DNA from: Prolixibacteraceae bacterium | GTDB lineage: Bacteria > Bacteroidota > Bacteroidia > Bacteroidales > Prolixibacteraceae | Direction of reading: 5' to 3' | Assembly (NCBI GenBank): GCA_030602265.1 | Contig: JAUWAB010000003.1 | Coordinates: forward strand, 62,001 to 126,000 | Length of the DNA: 64,000 bases | In this document: piece by piece, positions 53,368 to 63,825 of the stretch | Position numbering within the stretch: position 1 is the first letter of the stretch | Layout of the letters: each line of letters begins with the position of its first letter | The notes under the pieces: model-generated | The model's input: only the letters and a program-made list of their open reading frames with translations | Database searches by the model: none | What the model was told of the DNA's origin: nothing | Position numbers and translations under genes: made by a program

Positions 53368-54954
53368 ATGACAGCAATAAAAGAGAAATTCATTGAAACC
53401 ATTAAAAGCAGCTATACCTTCAAAGGAAATTCCATTTTGCTGGGTTCTGCCGTTTTGGGGGATGACCAGGATACGGGATGCCAGATCAGGATACCACTAA
53501 AAACCATGAACCGGCACGGACTGATCGCCGGAGCCACAGGTACAGGTAAAACCAAAACCCTCCAGGTAATTGCCGAAGAACTATCCCTGGCCGGCGTTCC
53601 CACCCTGGTTATGGATATCAAGGGTGACCTGAGCGGAATTGCAGCCTCCGGAAGCATGAATCCCATCATTGAAAAACGTTCTGCTGTCATAGGAATGGAT
53701 TGGAAAGCAACAGCCTTTCCATCTGAACTGATGACCATTTCCAATGAACATGGCGTCAGGCTGAAAGCAACGGTTTCAGAATTCGGACCTATGCTGCTCG
53801 CAAAAATTCTCGACCTTAATGATAATCAGACAGGTGTATTGTCAATGATATTCAAATATTGCGACGACAAAGGGCTACCACTGCTCGACATTCAGGACCT
53901 TAAAACCGTTATCCGGTATATCCAGGAAGACGGGAAGGCCGATTTCCTGAAAGACTACGGATATTTCCAGACGGCCTCAGCCGGGACAATCCTCAGAAAC
54001 ATAACCAGCCTCGAACAACAGGGGGCAAATTTATTTTTTGGTGAACCATCGTTCGACATTTTCGATCTCATGAAAACCGACGAAAATGGCCTTGGCAAGG
54101 TAAACATTCTCAGAGTAGTTGATATCCAGAGCAATACTGCCATTTTTTCGACATTTATGCTTTGCCTTCTTGCTGAAATTTTTCAGAAAATGCCTGAAAG
54201 GGGAGATGCTGAGCAACCGGAACTGATTATCTTCTTCGATGAAGCCCACCTGATTTTCAGGAATGCATCCAAAACCCTTATGGACCAGTTCGAAACCACT
54301 ATTAAGCTGATCCGCTCAAAGGGTGTGGGCATTTTCCTGGTCACCCAGTCGCCCGATGATATTCCTGCCAGTATTTTAGGGCAGCTTGGACTGAAAGTCC
54401 AGCATTCTTTAAGGGCATTTACCGCAAAAGACAGAAAAGCCATCAAGGCTGCAGCAGAAAACTATCCGCTGTCTGACTTCTACAAAGCCGACGAACTGAT
54501 TACCATGATGGGTACTGGCGAAGCCATGGTTACGGCACTGGATGAAAAGGGCCGACCGACTCAGCTGGTGCACACACTTATCCGTCCGCCTTTATCCAGA
54601 ATGGATATTCTTTCGGACGGGGAAATCGGTAATCTGATCAACACTTCCCGGCTGGTCAGAAAATACAACAAAGACATTGACCGGGAAAGCGCACACGAAA
54701 TGCTGATGGAAAGAATTGAAGAGCAGCAGGAGGAAATTGCCCGGCAGGAGAGCGCAAAGGCCAGCCGTAAACAGGCACCTGCCACCCGGACTGCCAGACA
54801 AACAGGCATGTTCGAGAAAATTATGAAGAGCCCGGTAACCAATACCATTGCCAGGGAAGTAACCAGAGGACTGCTTGGAGTACTGGGTTTGAAGGCTGCA
54901 GGATCAATTGCCCGCTCTGCGACGACCAGGAAAACCACCACAAGAAAAAGATAG
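53368..54954 (+). CDS. HerA-like DUF853 ATPase
   Basis: A 528-residue P-loop protein. Walker A is GATGTGKTKT (residues 55-64), the MDIKGDLSG segment follows, and Walker B is IIFFDEAHLIF (about 288-298). QSPDDIPASILGQLGLKVQHSLRAFTAKDRKAIKAAAENYP is characteristic of DUF853/YjgR proteins, relatives of the HerA/FtsK motor ATPases. The C-terminus is a Lys/Arg-rich tail. The natural substrate is unknown. A bidirectional terminator separates it from the next gene. Confidence 0.88.
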   Translation: MTAIKEKFIETIKSSYTFKGNSILLGSAVLGDDQDTGCQIRIPLKTMNRHGLIAGATGTGKTKTLQVIAEELSLAGVPTLVMDIKGDLSGIAASGSMNPIIEKRSAVIGMDWKATAFPSELMTISNEHGVRLKATVSEFGPMLLAKILDLNDNQTGVLSMIFKYCDDKGLPLLDIQDLKTVIRYIQEDGKADFLKDYGYFQTASAGTILRNITSLEQQGANLFFGEPSFDIFDLMKTDENGLGKVNILRVVDIQSNTAIFSTFMLCLLAEIFQKMPERGDAEQPELIIFFDEAHLIFRNASKTLMDQFETTIKLIRSKGVGIFLVTQSPDDIPASILGQLGLKVQHSLRAFTAKDRKAIKAAAENYPLSDFYKADELITMMGTGEAMVTALDEKGRPTQLVHTLIRPPLSRMDILSDGEIGNLINTSRLVRKYNKDIDRESAHEMLMERIEEQQEEIARQESAKASRKQAPATRTARQTGMFEKIMKSPVTNTIAREVTRGLLGVLGLKAAGSIARSATTRKTTTRKR

Positions 54955-54964
54955 TGCCGGATAC

Positions 54965-55000
54965 AAACAAAAAATGCTGCAGCAGCAGCATTTTTTGTTT
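54965..55000. terminator. Bidirectional terminator between convergent genes
   Basis: A 16-base perfect inverted repeat (54965-54980 with 54985-55000) with a 4-base loop; the stem's outer part is A-rich on one side and T-rich on the other, so it terminates both the HerA-like and the T9SS-sorted genes. Confidence 0.88.
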
Positions 55001-55015
55001 ACCCTATATTATTTT

Positions 55016-55390
55016 CTACTGGTTCCTGATCATCAGCTTGGTGGTCCTTGTAAGGTTTCCGTCTGAAATTACCCTTAGGAGATATACTCCGCTGGGAACA
55101 TTATCAAGTGTTACCTGATGTTTGGTAACAGGAACCTGAAATTTCTTGGAATAGACCACAGAGCCAGCAATGTTGGATATCCTGAGTTCCTGAATAGACT
55201 GGTCAGTAAGTTCAATATTTAACCGCCTGTCAGTAACCGGATTGGGATAGACCCTCACATCGAGCATACTGTTGAGATCGTTACCGGCTGTCAACGCGAA
55301 CTCTGCCCCGGAACCATTAAGGCCGGTATTCTGGGCATCAATTCTGTTGGCGCCAATAAACAATATCCATATTACAAACAGTATTCTCAT
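55016..55390 (-). CDS. Very small protein consisting mainly of a T9SS type A sorting domain
   Basis: A 124-residue protein with a signal peptide (MRILFVIWILFIGANRIDAQ), about 25 linker residues and a C-terminal domain VRVYPNPVTDRRLNIELTD...GVYLLRVISDGNLTRTTKLMIRNQ. That domain is the type A sorting signal of the type IX secretion system. Almost nothing remains for a cargo domain. It could be a truncated gene or a mini-substrate. Its presence implies that the cell has a T9SS. Confidence 0.75.
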   Translation of the reverse strand: MRILFVIWILFIGANRIDAQNTGLNGSGAEFALTAGNDLNSMLDVRVYPNPVTDRRLNIELTDQSIQELRISNIAGSVVYSKKFQVPVTKHQVTLDNVPSGVYLLRVISDGNLTRTTKLMIRNQ

Positions 55391-55452
55391 CAGAAATAAA
55401 ACAACTTATCAAATCTTTTCAAAAATAATGCCTTTTTTTAAATATAGACGCA

Positions 55453-56193
55453 TTAATCTGAAAAATGTTTCAAAGCACGCTCAAGATCTTCGGGTGTATC
55501 AATGCCGAAACTCTGATAATCGGTCTCGGCAGCCTTTATCCGGTATCCGTTTTCAAGCCATCTCAACTGCTCCAGGGACTCAAGATTCTCAAGAATTCCA
55601 GGCTGCAGTGCTGTTAATTCCCTTAAAATATCGGTTCGGTATGCATAAATTCCAATATGTGCCCAGAAATTGGCCAGAGCAGTCCATTCCGTGAAATCCG
55701 TCCCTCGAACATACGGAATGGCAGCCCTGCTGAAATAGAGAGCTTCCATACGATTGTTCAGAACCACCTTGGGTTTGTTTGCATCCGCCAGTTCGGCCAC
55801 GTCCTGTATTTTACGAACCAATGTGGCAATCTCCGTATTTCCCGTGAAGCAATCCATAAGTTTCCTGATTTGAGCAGGCCGGATAAAAGGCTCATCACCC
55901 TGAATATTGATCACCACGTCAAAATCAATCTTTCCAGCCAGGGCATCAGCAGCTTCGGCACAACGGTCCGTTCCACTCTTGTGATCAGGTGACGTAAGGA
56001 CCGGGTTTCCTCCAAAACCGGTCACCGTATCGGCAATACGATGGTCGTCGGTGGCAACCCACACATGATCCAGTGCTGATAAAGCCTGCTCGTAAACCCT
56101 CTGTATCATGGTCTTGCCATTGATCATCGCCAGGGGTTTGCCCGGAAACCGGCTGGACTGGTAGCGGGCCGGAATAATACCTATAAACTTCAT
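55453..56193 (-). CDS. kdsB: 3-deoxy-manno-octulosonate cytidylyltransferase
   Basis: A 246-residue CMP-Kdo synthetase, which activates Kdo for LPS inner-core synthesis. Motifs: IIPARYQSSRFPGKPLAMINGKTMIQRVYEQ at the start, WVATDDHRI, and VVINIQGDEPFIRP. Start at the inner ATG (56193) because an upstream frame adds six residues without similarity; the inner start also sits behind a -7 element. A KdsA/KdsC gene is not in the window. Confidence 0.95.
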   Translation of the reverse strand: MKFIGIIPARYQSSRFPGKPLAMINGKTMIQRVYEQALSALDHVWVATDDHRIADTVTGFGGNPVLTSPDHKSGTDRCAEAADALAGKIDFDVVINIQGDEPFIRPAQIRKLMDCFTGNTEIATLVRKIQDVAELADANKPKVVLNNRMEALYFSRAAIPYVRGTDFTEWTALANFWAHIGIYAYRTDILRELTALQPGILENLESLEQLRWLENGYRIKAAETDYQSFGIDTPEDLERALKHFSD

Positions 56194-56208
56194 GTTCTCA
56201 GTTTTTTG

Positions 56209-56216
56209 CAAATATA
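56209..56216 (-). promoter_or_regulatory. -7 promoter element of kdsB
   Basis: Minus-strand TATATTTG fits TAnnTTTG and lies 16 bases before the kdsB ATG. Confidence 0.5.
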
Positions 56217-56279
56217 GAGGGAGAAATCCAAAAATTGGTTAATGACGTACGGATGTTAAATTTTTCAGATTAAAAGTAG

Positions 56280-56287
56280 TAAATTTG
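56280..56287 (+). promoter_or_regulatory. -7 promoter element of the sigma54-activator operon
   Basis: TAAATTTG fits TAnnTTTG and lies 21 bases before the ATG at 56308. Confidence 0.5.
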
Positions 56288-56307
56288 CAAACTTTTCAGT
56301 TTTCAAA

Positions 56308-57540
56308 ATGGATATACAGGGAATCAAGCAGCGATTCGGAATTATCGGCAATGCGCCTGCGCTCAACCGGGCCATTGAGGTGGCCGTGCAGGTAGCGCCG
56401 ACCGATCTGTCGGTACTTATTACCGGTGAAAGCGGGACCGGCAAGGAGATGTTTCCGCAAATCATTCACCAGTATTCGGTCAGGAAACACGGAAAGTACA
56501 TCGCCGTTAACTGTGGTGCCATACCCGAGGGGACCATCGACTCAGAGCTTTTCGGGCATGAAAAGGGATCATTTACCGGTGCCCTGGCCGACAGAAAAGG
56601 TTATTTTGAGGAAGCCGACGGAGGGACCATATTTCTAGACGAAATCGGCGAACTTCCGCTTGCGACGCAGGTCAGGCTCCTCAGGGTTCTGGAGACCGGT
56701 GAGTTTATCAAAGTAGGCTCATCCAAAATGCTCAAAACCAATGTAAGGGTCATTGCGGCCACCAATGTTGACCTGCCCGTTGCCATTCAGCAGGGGAAGT
56801 TCAGGGAAGACCTCTATTACCGCCTTAATACGGTTCCGATTACTGTACCGCCACTCAGACACCGGTCGGATGATGTCTATCTGTTATTCAGAAAATTCTC
56901 TGCCGATTTTGCCGACAGGTACAGAATGCCTCCTGTCAGACTGGACGACGAAGCCAGGCAGTTGCTGACCAGTTTTTCCTGGCCGGGAAATGTCAGACAG
57001 CTTAAAAATATTACGGAACAGATTTCCATAATTGAAAAGGAAAGGGAAATCACAGCTCCCGTTATCAGGAACTACCTTCCCGTGTCTTCCCAGAGCAACC
57101 TGCCTGCCCTGTTCAGGGGAACTGGTGAAAAGACCTTCGGAAGTGAACGGGAAATTCTATATCAGGTTTTGTTTGACATGAAACGGGACATGAACGATCT
57201 GAAAAAGCTTGTTCTCGACCTTATGCATGAGCGGGACGATATCCCGGAAAATGATGACCACGCCCAAATTATCCGGAAGCTTTATCAAAATGAGAAGGTT
57301 GAGCTGGTCAACGATAAAAAAACGGTAAACCCGATACAGATTGATACCTTCAGCAAAGAGGACATCCTCGATACGGAAGAATTCGTGGAGGAGTCGCTCT
57401 CCCTGGAAGACAAGGAGATTGAATTGATCCGTAAGGCCCTTGAGAAGCACAACGGAAAAAGGAAATTTGCCGCACAGGAACTGGGAATCTCTGAAAGGAC
57501 CCTTTACCGCAAAATAAAAGAATATAACATTGAGGGATAA
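56308..57540 (+). CDS. Sigma54-interacting transcriptional regulator lacking a receiver domain
   Basis: A 410-residue bacterial enhancer-binding protein. The AAA+ domain comes first: Walker A GESGTGKE (40-47), the sigma54-contact loop GSFTGA (87-92, variant of GAFTGA), Walker B TIFLDEIG (107-114), and WPGNVRQLKN. A linker of about 100 residues follows, then a Fis-type helix-turn-helix at the C-terminus (HNGKRKFAAQELGISERTLYRKIKEYNI). There is no N-terminal receiver or sensor domain. It is co-transcribed with lptE and secG. Confidence 0.88.
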   Translation: MDIQGIKQRFGIIGNAPALNRAIEVAVQVAPTDLSVLITGESGTGKEMFPQIIHQYSVRKHGKYIAVNCGAIPEGTIDSELFGHEKGSFTGALADRKGYFEEADGGTIFLDEIGELPLATQVRLLRVLETGEFIKVGSSKMLKTNVRVIAATNVDLPVAIQQGKFREDLYYRLNTVPITVPPLRHRSDDVYLLFRKFSADFADRYRMPPVRLDDEARQLLTSFSWPGNVRQLKNITEQISIIEKEREITAPVIRNYLPVSSQSNLPALFRGTGEKTFGSEREILYQVLFDMKRDMNDLKKLVLDLMHERDDIPENDDHAQIIRKLYQNEKVELVNDKKTVNPIQIDTFSKEDILDTEEFVEESLSLEDKEIELIRKALEKHNGKRKFAAQELGISERTLYRKIKEYNIEG

Positions 57541-57541
57541 T

Positions 57542-58066
57542 ATGCGACCAAAATACCTGACACTGAGTCTTTTTGCCATGCTGGCAGTCATATTGGCGGT
57601 TTTTATACCGGCATGCAAGGTTTCCTATTCATTTACAGGGGCAAGCATCGCCGCTGACGTAAAAACCTTTTCGGTATATTATTTTCCGAACCGTGCAAGA
57701 CTGGTCAATCCAACCTTAAGTACGGATTTCACCGAAAAACTGAAGGAAAAACTGCTTAAACAGACCTCCCTCAGGGAGCAGACTGAAAATGGAGATCTCG
57801 TTTTTGAAGGACAGATTACGGATTATGAGGTTCGCCCAATGGCCATCCAGAAAGAAGATATGGCTGCGCAAAACAGGCTTACCATCGGGGTAAGACTGAA
57901 ATTCACCAATAACCGCAACCATGAACAGGATTTCGACCGTACATTTACTGCCTTTGAGGATTTCCCCAGCAATATGAGCCTTAATGATGTGGAATCAGGC
58001 ATTGTACCGGAAATCCTGGAGAAACTGATGGACGACATTTTCAATGCAACAATAGCCAACTGGTAA
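57542..58066 (+). CDS. lptE: LPS assembly lipoprotein LptE
   Basis: A 174-residue lipoprotein with a signal segment ending in IPAC (lipobox Cys) and the Bacteroidota LptE pattern: YSFTGASIAADVKTFSVYYFPNRARLVNPTLSTDFTEKLKEKLLKQTSL and GDLVFEGQITDYEVRPMAI. LptE works with LptD to insert LPS into the outer membrane. ATG at 57542 overlaps the regulator stop closely (one base between). An upstream TTG frame adds four residues and was not used. Confidence 0.88.
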   Translation: MRPKYLTLSLFAMLAVILAVFIPACKVSYSFTGASIAADVKTFSVYYFPNRARLVNPTLSTDFTEKLKEKLLKQTSLREQTENGDLVFEGQITDYEVRPMAIQKEDMAAQNRLTIGVRLKFTNNRNHEQDFDRTFTAFEDFPSNMSLNDVESGIVPEILEKLMDDIFNATIANW

Positions 58067-58678
58067 ATGAACAGCACAGAATTCGGCAGATGTCTGAAAA
58101 ATCCGGGAACGCTTAGCCAGCATACCCTGACAGAATTGGAAAACTTAGTGAAGGATTATCCGGCCTTTGATACAGGCTGGGCGCTCTGGTACAGAAACCT
58201 GAAAAATATCAGCTCACAGGATGCAGATCAGTATCTGCAGGAGGTGGCCATCAGGATTCATGACAGAAAATGGCTCAAAAAACTCCTGGAAACACCAGCT
58301 GCCGGCGAATTACCCGATATGGCAGCGTCAGAATATATGCGTATTGCCGACTACAGCCTGGAGTCGGGTTACGACAGTACAGAAAAGCCTGACAGCCAGA
58401 AAAACAAGATGTCTCTGATCGATAATTTTTTAGCCGGAGGAGGAGATTTCCCCAGAAAGACAGATTCTGGCGAAGCAACCCAGGCTGCAGACATATCTGA
58501 AAAGGCAGTAATGGAAAATGATGAGATTGTAACAGAGACATTTGCCAACATTCTGCTTGTTCAGGGAAAACATGAAAAAGCACTTAAAGCTTTTGAAAAA
58601 TTAAGTTTGAAATATCCGGAAAAAAGTATTTACTTTGCAGCCCGCATTGAGGAAGTAAATTCCATATTGAAACGTTAA
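58067..58678 (+). CDS. Conserved helical protein between lptE and secG
   Basis: A 203-residue, largely helical protein beginning directly after the lptE stop. The C-terminal part (about 165-203, ETFANILLVQGKHEKALKAFEKLSLKYPEKSIYFAARIEEV) reads as a TPR unit; the first half (LENLVKDYPAFDTGWALWYRNLKNI) is also repeat-like. No signal peptide is seen, so it is probably cytoplasmic. The function is unknown; the position suggests a link to envelope or secretion. Confidence 0.7.
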   Translation: MNSTEFGRCLKNPGTLSQHTLTELENLVKDYPAFDTGWALWYRNLKNISSQDADQYLQEVAIRIHDRKWLKKLLETPAAGELPDMAASEYMRIADYSLESGYDSTEKPDSQKNKMSLIDNFLAGGGDFPRKTDSGEATQAADISEKAVMENDEIVTETFANILLVQGKHEKALKAFEKLSLKYPEKSIYFAARIEEVNSILKR

Positions 58679-58689
58679 AATATTGCGAT

Positions 58690-59043
58690 ATGTACACATT
58701 AATCACTGTTCTCATATTTATCATCAGCATTCTGCTGGTATTGATCGTACTGGTTCAGAATTCGAAAGGCGGCGGACTTGCCAGTAACTTCCAGGCCTCT
58801 TCACAGGTTATGGGTGTCCGCAAAACTGCCGATTTTCTTGAAAAAGCTACCTGGTCGCTGGCCGGTGCGCTTTTAGTGCTCTCTATTATGGGTTCGGCCT
58901 TCCTCCCGAGGGGTGAAGCTGGTGTTAACCGTTCAATGATCCAGGAAAGGGTACAAACCATTCCTGATCCGTCACAGATACCTGCGTTCCCGACTCCGGG
59001 CACAGAAGCTCAACCTGAGACCGAAAATCCGGGCAATGAATAA
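58690..59043 (+). CDS. secG: Preprotein translocase subunit SecG
   Basis: A 117-residue membrane protein of the SecYEG translocon. Two membrane helices (about 1-22 and 48-70) flank the signature NSKGGGLASNFQASSQVMGVRKTADFLEKATW. The C-terminal tail is extended and Pro/Glu-rich, as in many Bacteroidota. It ends the sigma54-activator operon at a clear terminator. Confidence 0.93.
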   Translation: MYTLITVLIFIISILLVLIVLVQNSKGGGLASNFQASSQVMGVRKTADFLEKATWSLAGALLVLSIMGSAFLPRGEAGVNRSMIQERVQTIPDPSQIPAFPTPGTEAQPETENPGNE

Positions 59044-59074
59044 TCTCGTCTGAAACATTGTGATATATCATCAG

Positions 59075-59105
59075 GCTGCCTCAAAACCGGGGCAGCTTTT
59101 TTTTT
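59075..59105 (+). terminator. Intrinsic terminator after secG
   Basis: GCTGCC (59075-59080) pairs with GGCAGC (59091-59096), followed by nine T. Confidence 0.85.
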
Positions 59106-59278
59106 GTTGTCACAATATCTCCGGTATGCAAAACAAACTCCTGACATACTGACAGGGCTCGGAATGCATATTCTATAATGCTGTATTACAATCTGTTAGT
59201 ACGTAATTAAATAATTAACGCCGACAACTGGCGTGAAATTTTGTCGCCTGCGAAGGCACAAATTGCACAAAAACCGGG

Positions 59279-59304
59279 TTGGCACAGAATATGAATGGTG
59301 CCAA
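59279..59304. promoter_or_regulatory. Inverted repeat TTGGCAC-N12-GTGCCAA upstream of groES
   Basis: Perfect 7-base arms with a 12-base spacer, 48 bases before the groES ATG. It does not match the CIRCE element (TTAGCACTC-N9-GAGTGCTAA). Possible operator for the chaperonin operon; regulator unknown. The gap 59106-59351 holds nothing else clear. Confidence 0.4.
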
Positions 59305-59351
59305 ACGTCGATTTTAAAAATGTATTGTCAAACCAAAAAAAAGTAAAAGCA

Positions 59352-59630
59352 ATGGCAGAATTAAAAGGTAAAATTCTTGCGGGAAAAATCCTGGTACAAC
59401 CACAGGAGGCCGAAACAAAAACGGCAAGCGGTATCATAATTCCTGATTCAGCAAAGGAAAAACCACAGGTGGGTATAGTTGTACTCGTTGGTGAAGCCAG
59501 AAAGGATGAGCCGATGGAGGTAAAAACAGGTGATACTGTATTCTATGGTAAATATGCAGGAACCACTTTGCAGATTGATGGCGTTGACTACTTGCTTATG
59601 TCACAGAACGATGTTTTGTACATTCAGTAA
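59352..59630 (+). CDS. groES: Co-chaperonin GroES
   Basis: A 92-residue lid of the GroEL chamber. [43 protein letters not shown] is the family signature; [15 protein letters not shown] closes it. An in-frame start 57 bases upstream adds an unrelated lead; the ATG at 59352 begins the conserved core. groEL follows after 33 bases. Confidence 0.97.
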   Translation: MAELKGKILAGKILVQPQEAETKTASGIIIPDSAKEKPQVGIVVLVGEARKDEPMEVKTGDTVFYGKYAGTTLQIDGVDYLLMSQNDVLYIQ

Positions 59631-59657
59631 ATCAGCAAACTAAAAATTAAAAATTGA

Positions 59658-61298
<1,641 letters not shown>

Positions 61299-61329
61299 GA
61301 GCCATAACTGCGATACGCAACTATATATT

Positions 61330-61362
61330 AAGCCTTTCTCCCTGGTTGGAGAAAGGCTTTTT
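61330..61362 (+). terminator. Intrinsic terminator after groEL
   Basis: A 12-base stem, AAGCCTTTCTCC with GGAGAAAGGCTT, and a 6-base loop, followed by TTT. Confidence 0.85.
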
Positions 61363-61523
61363 CATTAATTAATCCCTTGTGGGGAGTTTCACTCCACCGA
61401 AATCATGATGTTTGTCAGAGAGTGCTCTTTAACATCTTTTTTACAAACAGATCACACTGATATTCTGCATTTTACAAATCAACTATTTTAATTGAAACCC
61501 CATGAAATCCCAAACATCTTGGC

Positions 61524-61531
61524 TAAATTTG
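61524..61531 (+). promoter_or_regulatory. -7 promoter element of gdhA
   Basis: TAAATTTG fits TAnnTTTG and lies 26 bases before the ATG at 61558, supporting that start over an in-frame ATG at 61492. Confidence 0.45.
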
Positions 61532-61557
61532 ACAAATTGATAATAAAACAAATTACT

Positions 61558-62892
61558 ATGAAAGCTGAAATTTATGAATTCATGGAAAGCCTGAAACTGA
61601 AGACTCCGGGGGAGAAAGAGTTTCATCAGGCCGTTCAGGAAGTGACAGAATCAGTGTGGGATTATTACATTAAAAATCCGAAATACCAGAAGAATAAAAT
61701 TCTGGAAAGGATGTGCGAACCGGAAAGGACCATCATTTTCAGAGTACCATGGGTGGATGACAGAGGCGAGGTGCAGATCAACCGCGGATACCGCGTGGAA
61801 TTCAATTCAGCATTGGGACCATACAAGGGAGGCATCCGTTTTCACGCCACGGTAACCCTGAGTATCCTCAAGTTCCTGGGATTTGAACAAACCTTCAAGA
61901 ACAGTCTGACCACCCTCCCCATGGGCGGAGGAAAAGGCGGATCAGATTTCAGCCCGAAAGGTAAATCAGACGGTGAGATTATGCGTTTCTGCCAGTCATT
62001 CATGAATGAACTATACAGACATATCGGGCCAGATACCGACGTGCCTGCCGGCGATATCGGCGTAGGTGGCCGTGAAGTAGGTTATATGTTTGGACAATAC
62101 AAAAGGCTGAAGAATGAATTTACGGGTGTATTCACCGGAAAAGGAATCGGCTGGGGTGGAAGTCTGATCAGGCCTGAAGCTACCGGATTCGGCTCGGTAT
62201 ATTTTGTCCGCCATATGCTCCAGCTTATGGGTAAAGATATCGAAGGCCACACCTTTGCAGTCTCCGGATTCGGGAACGTCGCATGGGGTGCTATTCTGAA
62301 AATCAACGAACTTGGCGGAAAGGTGGTGACCCTATCCGGCCCGGATGGCTATGTGTATGATCCGGATGGAATTACAGGAGAGAAAGTAGACTATCTGCTT
62401 GAACTCAGGGCGAGTAACCAGGATATAGTTGAACCCTATGCTAATGAATTCGGCGCTCAGTTTATCCCGGGCAAAAAACCATGGGAGGTTAAGGTGGATA
62501 TTGCCATTCCCTGTGCCACTCAGAACGAGCTGGACCTGGATGATGCCAAAGAACTGGTCAAAAACGGTTGTTTCCTGGTAGGGGAAGCCTCCAATATGGG
62601 ATGTACCGCCGAAGCAGCCGAGTTCCTTGGCCACCATATCAGATATGCTCCCGGCAAGGCAGTCAATGCGGGCGGGGTAGCGGTTTCCGGACTGGAAATG
62701 ACCCAAAACAGCATGCGCCTGAACTGGTCACGCGAAGAAGTAGACCAGCGCCTTCAGGTGATTATGAGGGATATTCATGACACTTGCGTCAGGTACGGAA
62801 AGAATGGCGACAAAGTAGATTATGTAAAAGGAGCCAATATCGGCGGTTTTGTAAAGGTCGCCGAAGCCATGCTTGCACAGGGGGTAGTGTAA
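61558..62892 (+). CDS. gdhA: Glutamate dehydrogenase
   Basis: A 444-residue hexameric glutamate dehydrogenase, linking 2-oxoglutarate and ammonia to glutamate. Motifs: GPYKGGIRFH, the catalytic-Lys region LPMGGGKGGSDF, VPAGDIGVGGREVGYMFGQYKRL, and the nucleotide-binding FAVSGFGNVAWGAI. The start at 61558 gives the family length; the first 22 residues of the longer frame are not family-like and begin upstream of the -7 element. Confidence 0.95.
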   Translation: MKAEIYEFMESLKLKTPGEKEFHQAVQEVTESVWDYYIKNPKYQKNKILERMCEPERTIIFRVPWVDDRGEVQINRGYRVEFNSALGPYKGGIRFHATVTLSILKFLGFEQTFKNSLTTLPMGGGKGGSDFSPKGKSDGEIMRFCQSFMNELYRHIGPDTDVPAGDIGVGGREVGYMFGQYKRLKNEFTGVFTGKGIGWGGSLIRPEATGFGSVYFVRHMLQLMGKDIEGHTFAVSGFGNVAWGAILKINELGGKVVTLSGPDGYVYDPDGITGEKVDYLLELRASNQDIVEPYANEFGAQFIPGKKPWEVKVDIAIPCATQNELDLDDAKELVKNGCFLVGEASNMGCTAEAAEFLGHHIRYAPGKAVNAGGVAVSGLEMTQNSMRLNWSREEVDQRLQVIMRDIHDTCVRYGKNGDKVDYVKGANIGGFVKVAEAMLAQGVV

Positions 62893-62904
62893 TTTCTATC
62901 CTGA

Positions 62905-62950
62905 AGAAAAAGAGGCTGTTCAGTAAGAAAACTGATCCAGCCTCTTTTTT
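62905..62950 (+). terminator. Intrinsic terminator after gdhA
   Basis: AGAGGCTG (62911-62918) pairs with CAGCCTCT (62938-62945), followed by T. Confidence 0.8.
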
Positions 62951-63012
62951 GATCCCGGTCTTCCCTGTCAATAAGCCATGGTTCAGACTGATGGAAATTC
63001 GGCAGCAGTTTA

Positions 63013-63020
63013 TACCTTTG
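63013..63020 (+). promoter_or_regulatory. -7 promoter element just before tatD
   Basis: TACCTTTG fits TAnnTTTG; its end lies 8 bases before the ATG at 63029, so any leader would be about two or three bases long. Confidence 0.45.
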
Positions 63021-63028
63021 CGAAAAAA

Positions 63029-63793
63029 ATGCTTATAGATACACATGCGCACCTTTACGCGGATGATTTTAATGACGACCGGGACAACGTAATCCGTAAA
63101 GCCCTTGAAGCAGGCGTGAAAAAGATTGTCCTGCCCAATATTGATTCAGGCTCCATTGAAGGAATGATGTCGCTTGCCCGTCAATATCCAGGTACCTGTT
63201 TCCCGCTGATGGGGCTCCATCCCACCTCGGTCGGTGAAGATTACAAGGAAAAACTCAAAGCGGTTGAATCGTGGCTCGATAAGGAAAAATTTTACGGAAT
63301 CGGAGAAACAGGGATTGACCTTTACTGGGACAAAACATGGTCAAGTGAACAGGCGGATTCGTTTCGAAGGCATATTTCGATTGCCAGAAACATGAACCTA
63401 CCGGTTGTGATCCATGTCAGAAATTCGTTCAATGAAGTTTATGCTATTGTTAAGGAAGAACAAGACGGAAATCTCCGGGGGGTATTTCACTGTTTTTCGG
63501 GTAGCGCAGAAGAGGCAAAAAAAGTTGCCGACTGCGGTTTCCTGCTGGGTATCGGAGGCGTGGTGACGTTCAGGAATTCCAATCTGTCAACGATATTACC
63601 GGCAGTTGACCTCCAGAATATCGTACTCGAAACAGATTCGCCCTATCTGGCTCCCGTTCCTCATCGCGGCAGACGGAACGAAAGTGCGTACCTGACGAAA
63701 ATCGTCGATAAAATGGCAGAAATCTACCGGATGAGTAATGAGGAGATTGCCCGGGTCACAACGGAAAATGCAGAAATGTTGTTTGGAATCTGA
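63029..63793 (+). CDS. TatD-family metal-dependent hydrolase
   Basis: A 254-residue TIM-barrel deoxyribonuclease-like protein. Metal-binding motifs: DTHAHLY (start), GETGIDLYW, VIHVRN, HCFSGS and ETDSPYL. TatD proteins hydrolyse DNA and may act in DNA repair or quality control. The inner ATG is preferred: the longer frame from 62978 begins upstream of the -7 element. The asparaginase gene follows. Confidence 0.92.
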   Translation: MLIDTHAHLYADDFNDDRDNVIRKALEAGVKKIVLPNIDSGSIEGMMSLARQYPGTCFPLMGLHPTSVGEDYKEKLKAVESWLDKEKFYGIGETGIDLYWDKTWSSEQADSFRRHISIARNMNLPVVIHVRNSFNEVYAIVKEEQDGNLRGVFHCFSGSAEEAKKVADCGFLLGIGGVVTFRNSNLSTILPAVDLQNIVLETDSPYLAPVPHRGRRNESAYLTKIVDKMAEIYRMSNEEIARVTTENAEMLFGI

Positions 63794-63825
63794 GTAGTAT
63801 ATTGAAATGAAGAAACCATATAATT

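Noticed and set aside
59044-59351. CIRCE or sigma54 promoter upstream of groES
   Set aside because: The inverted repeat differs from CIRCE, and the TTGGCAC has no TTGCA at the -12 spacing.
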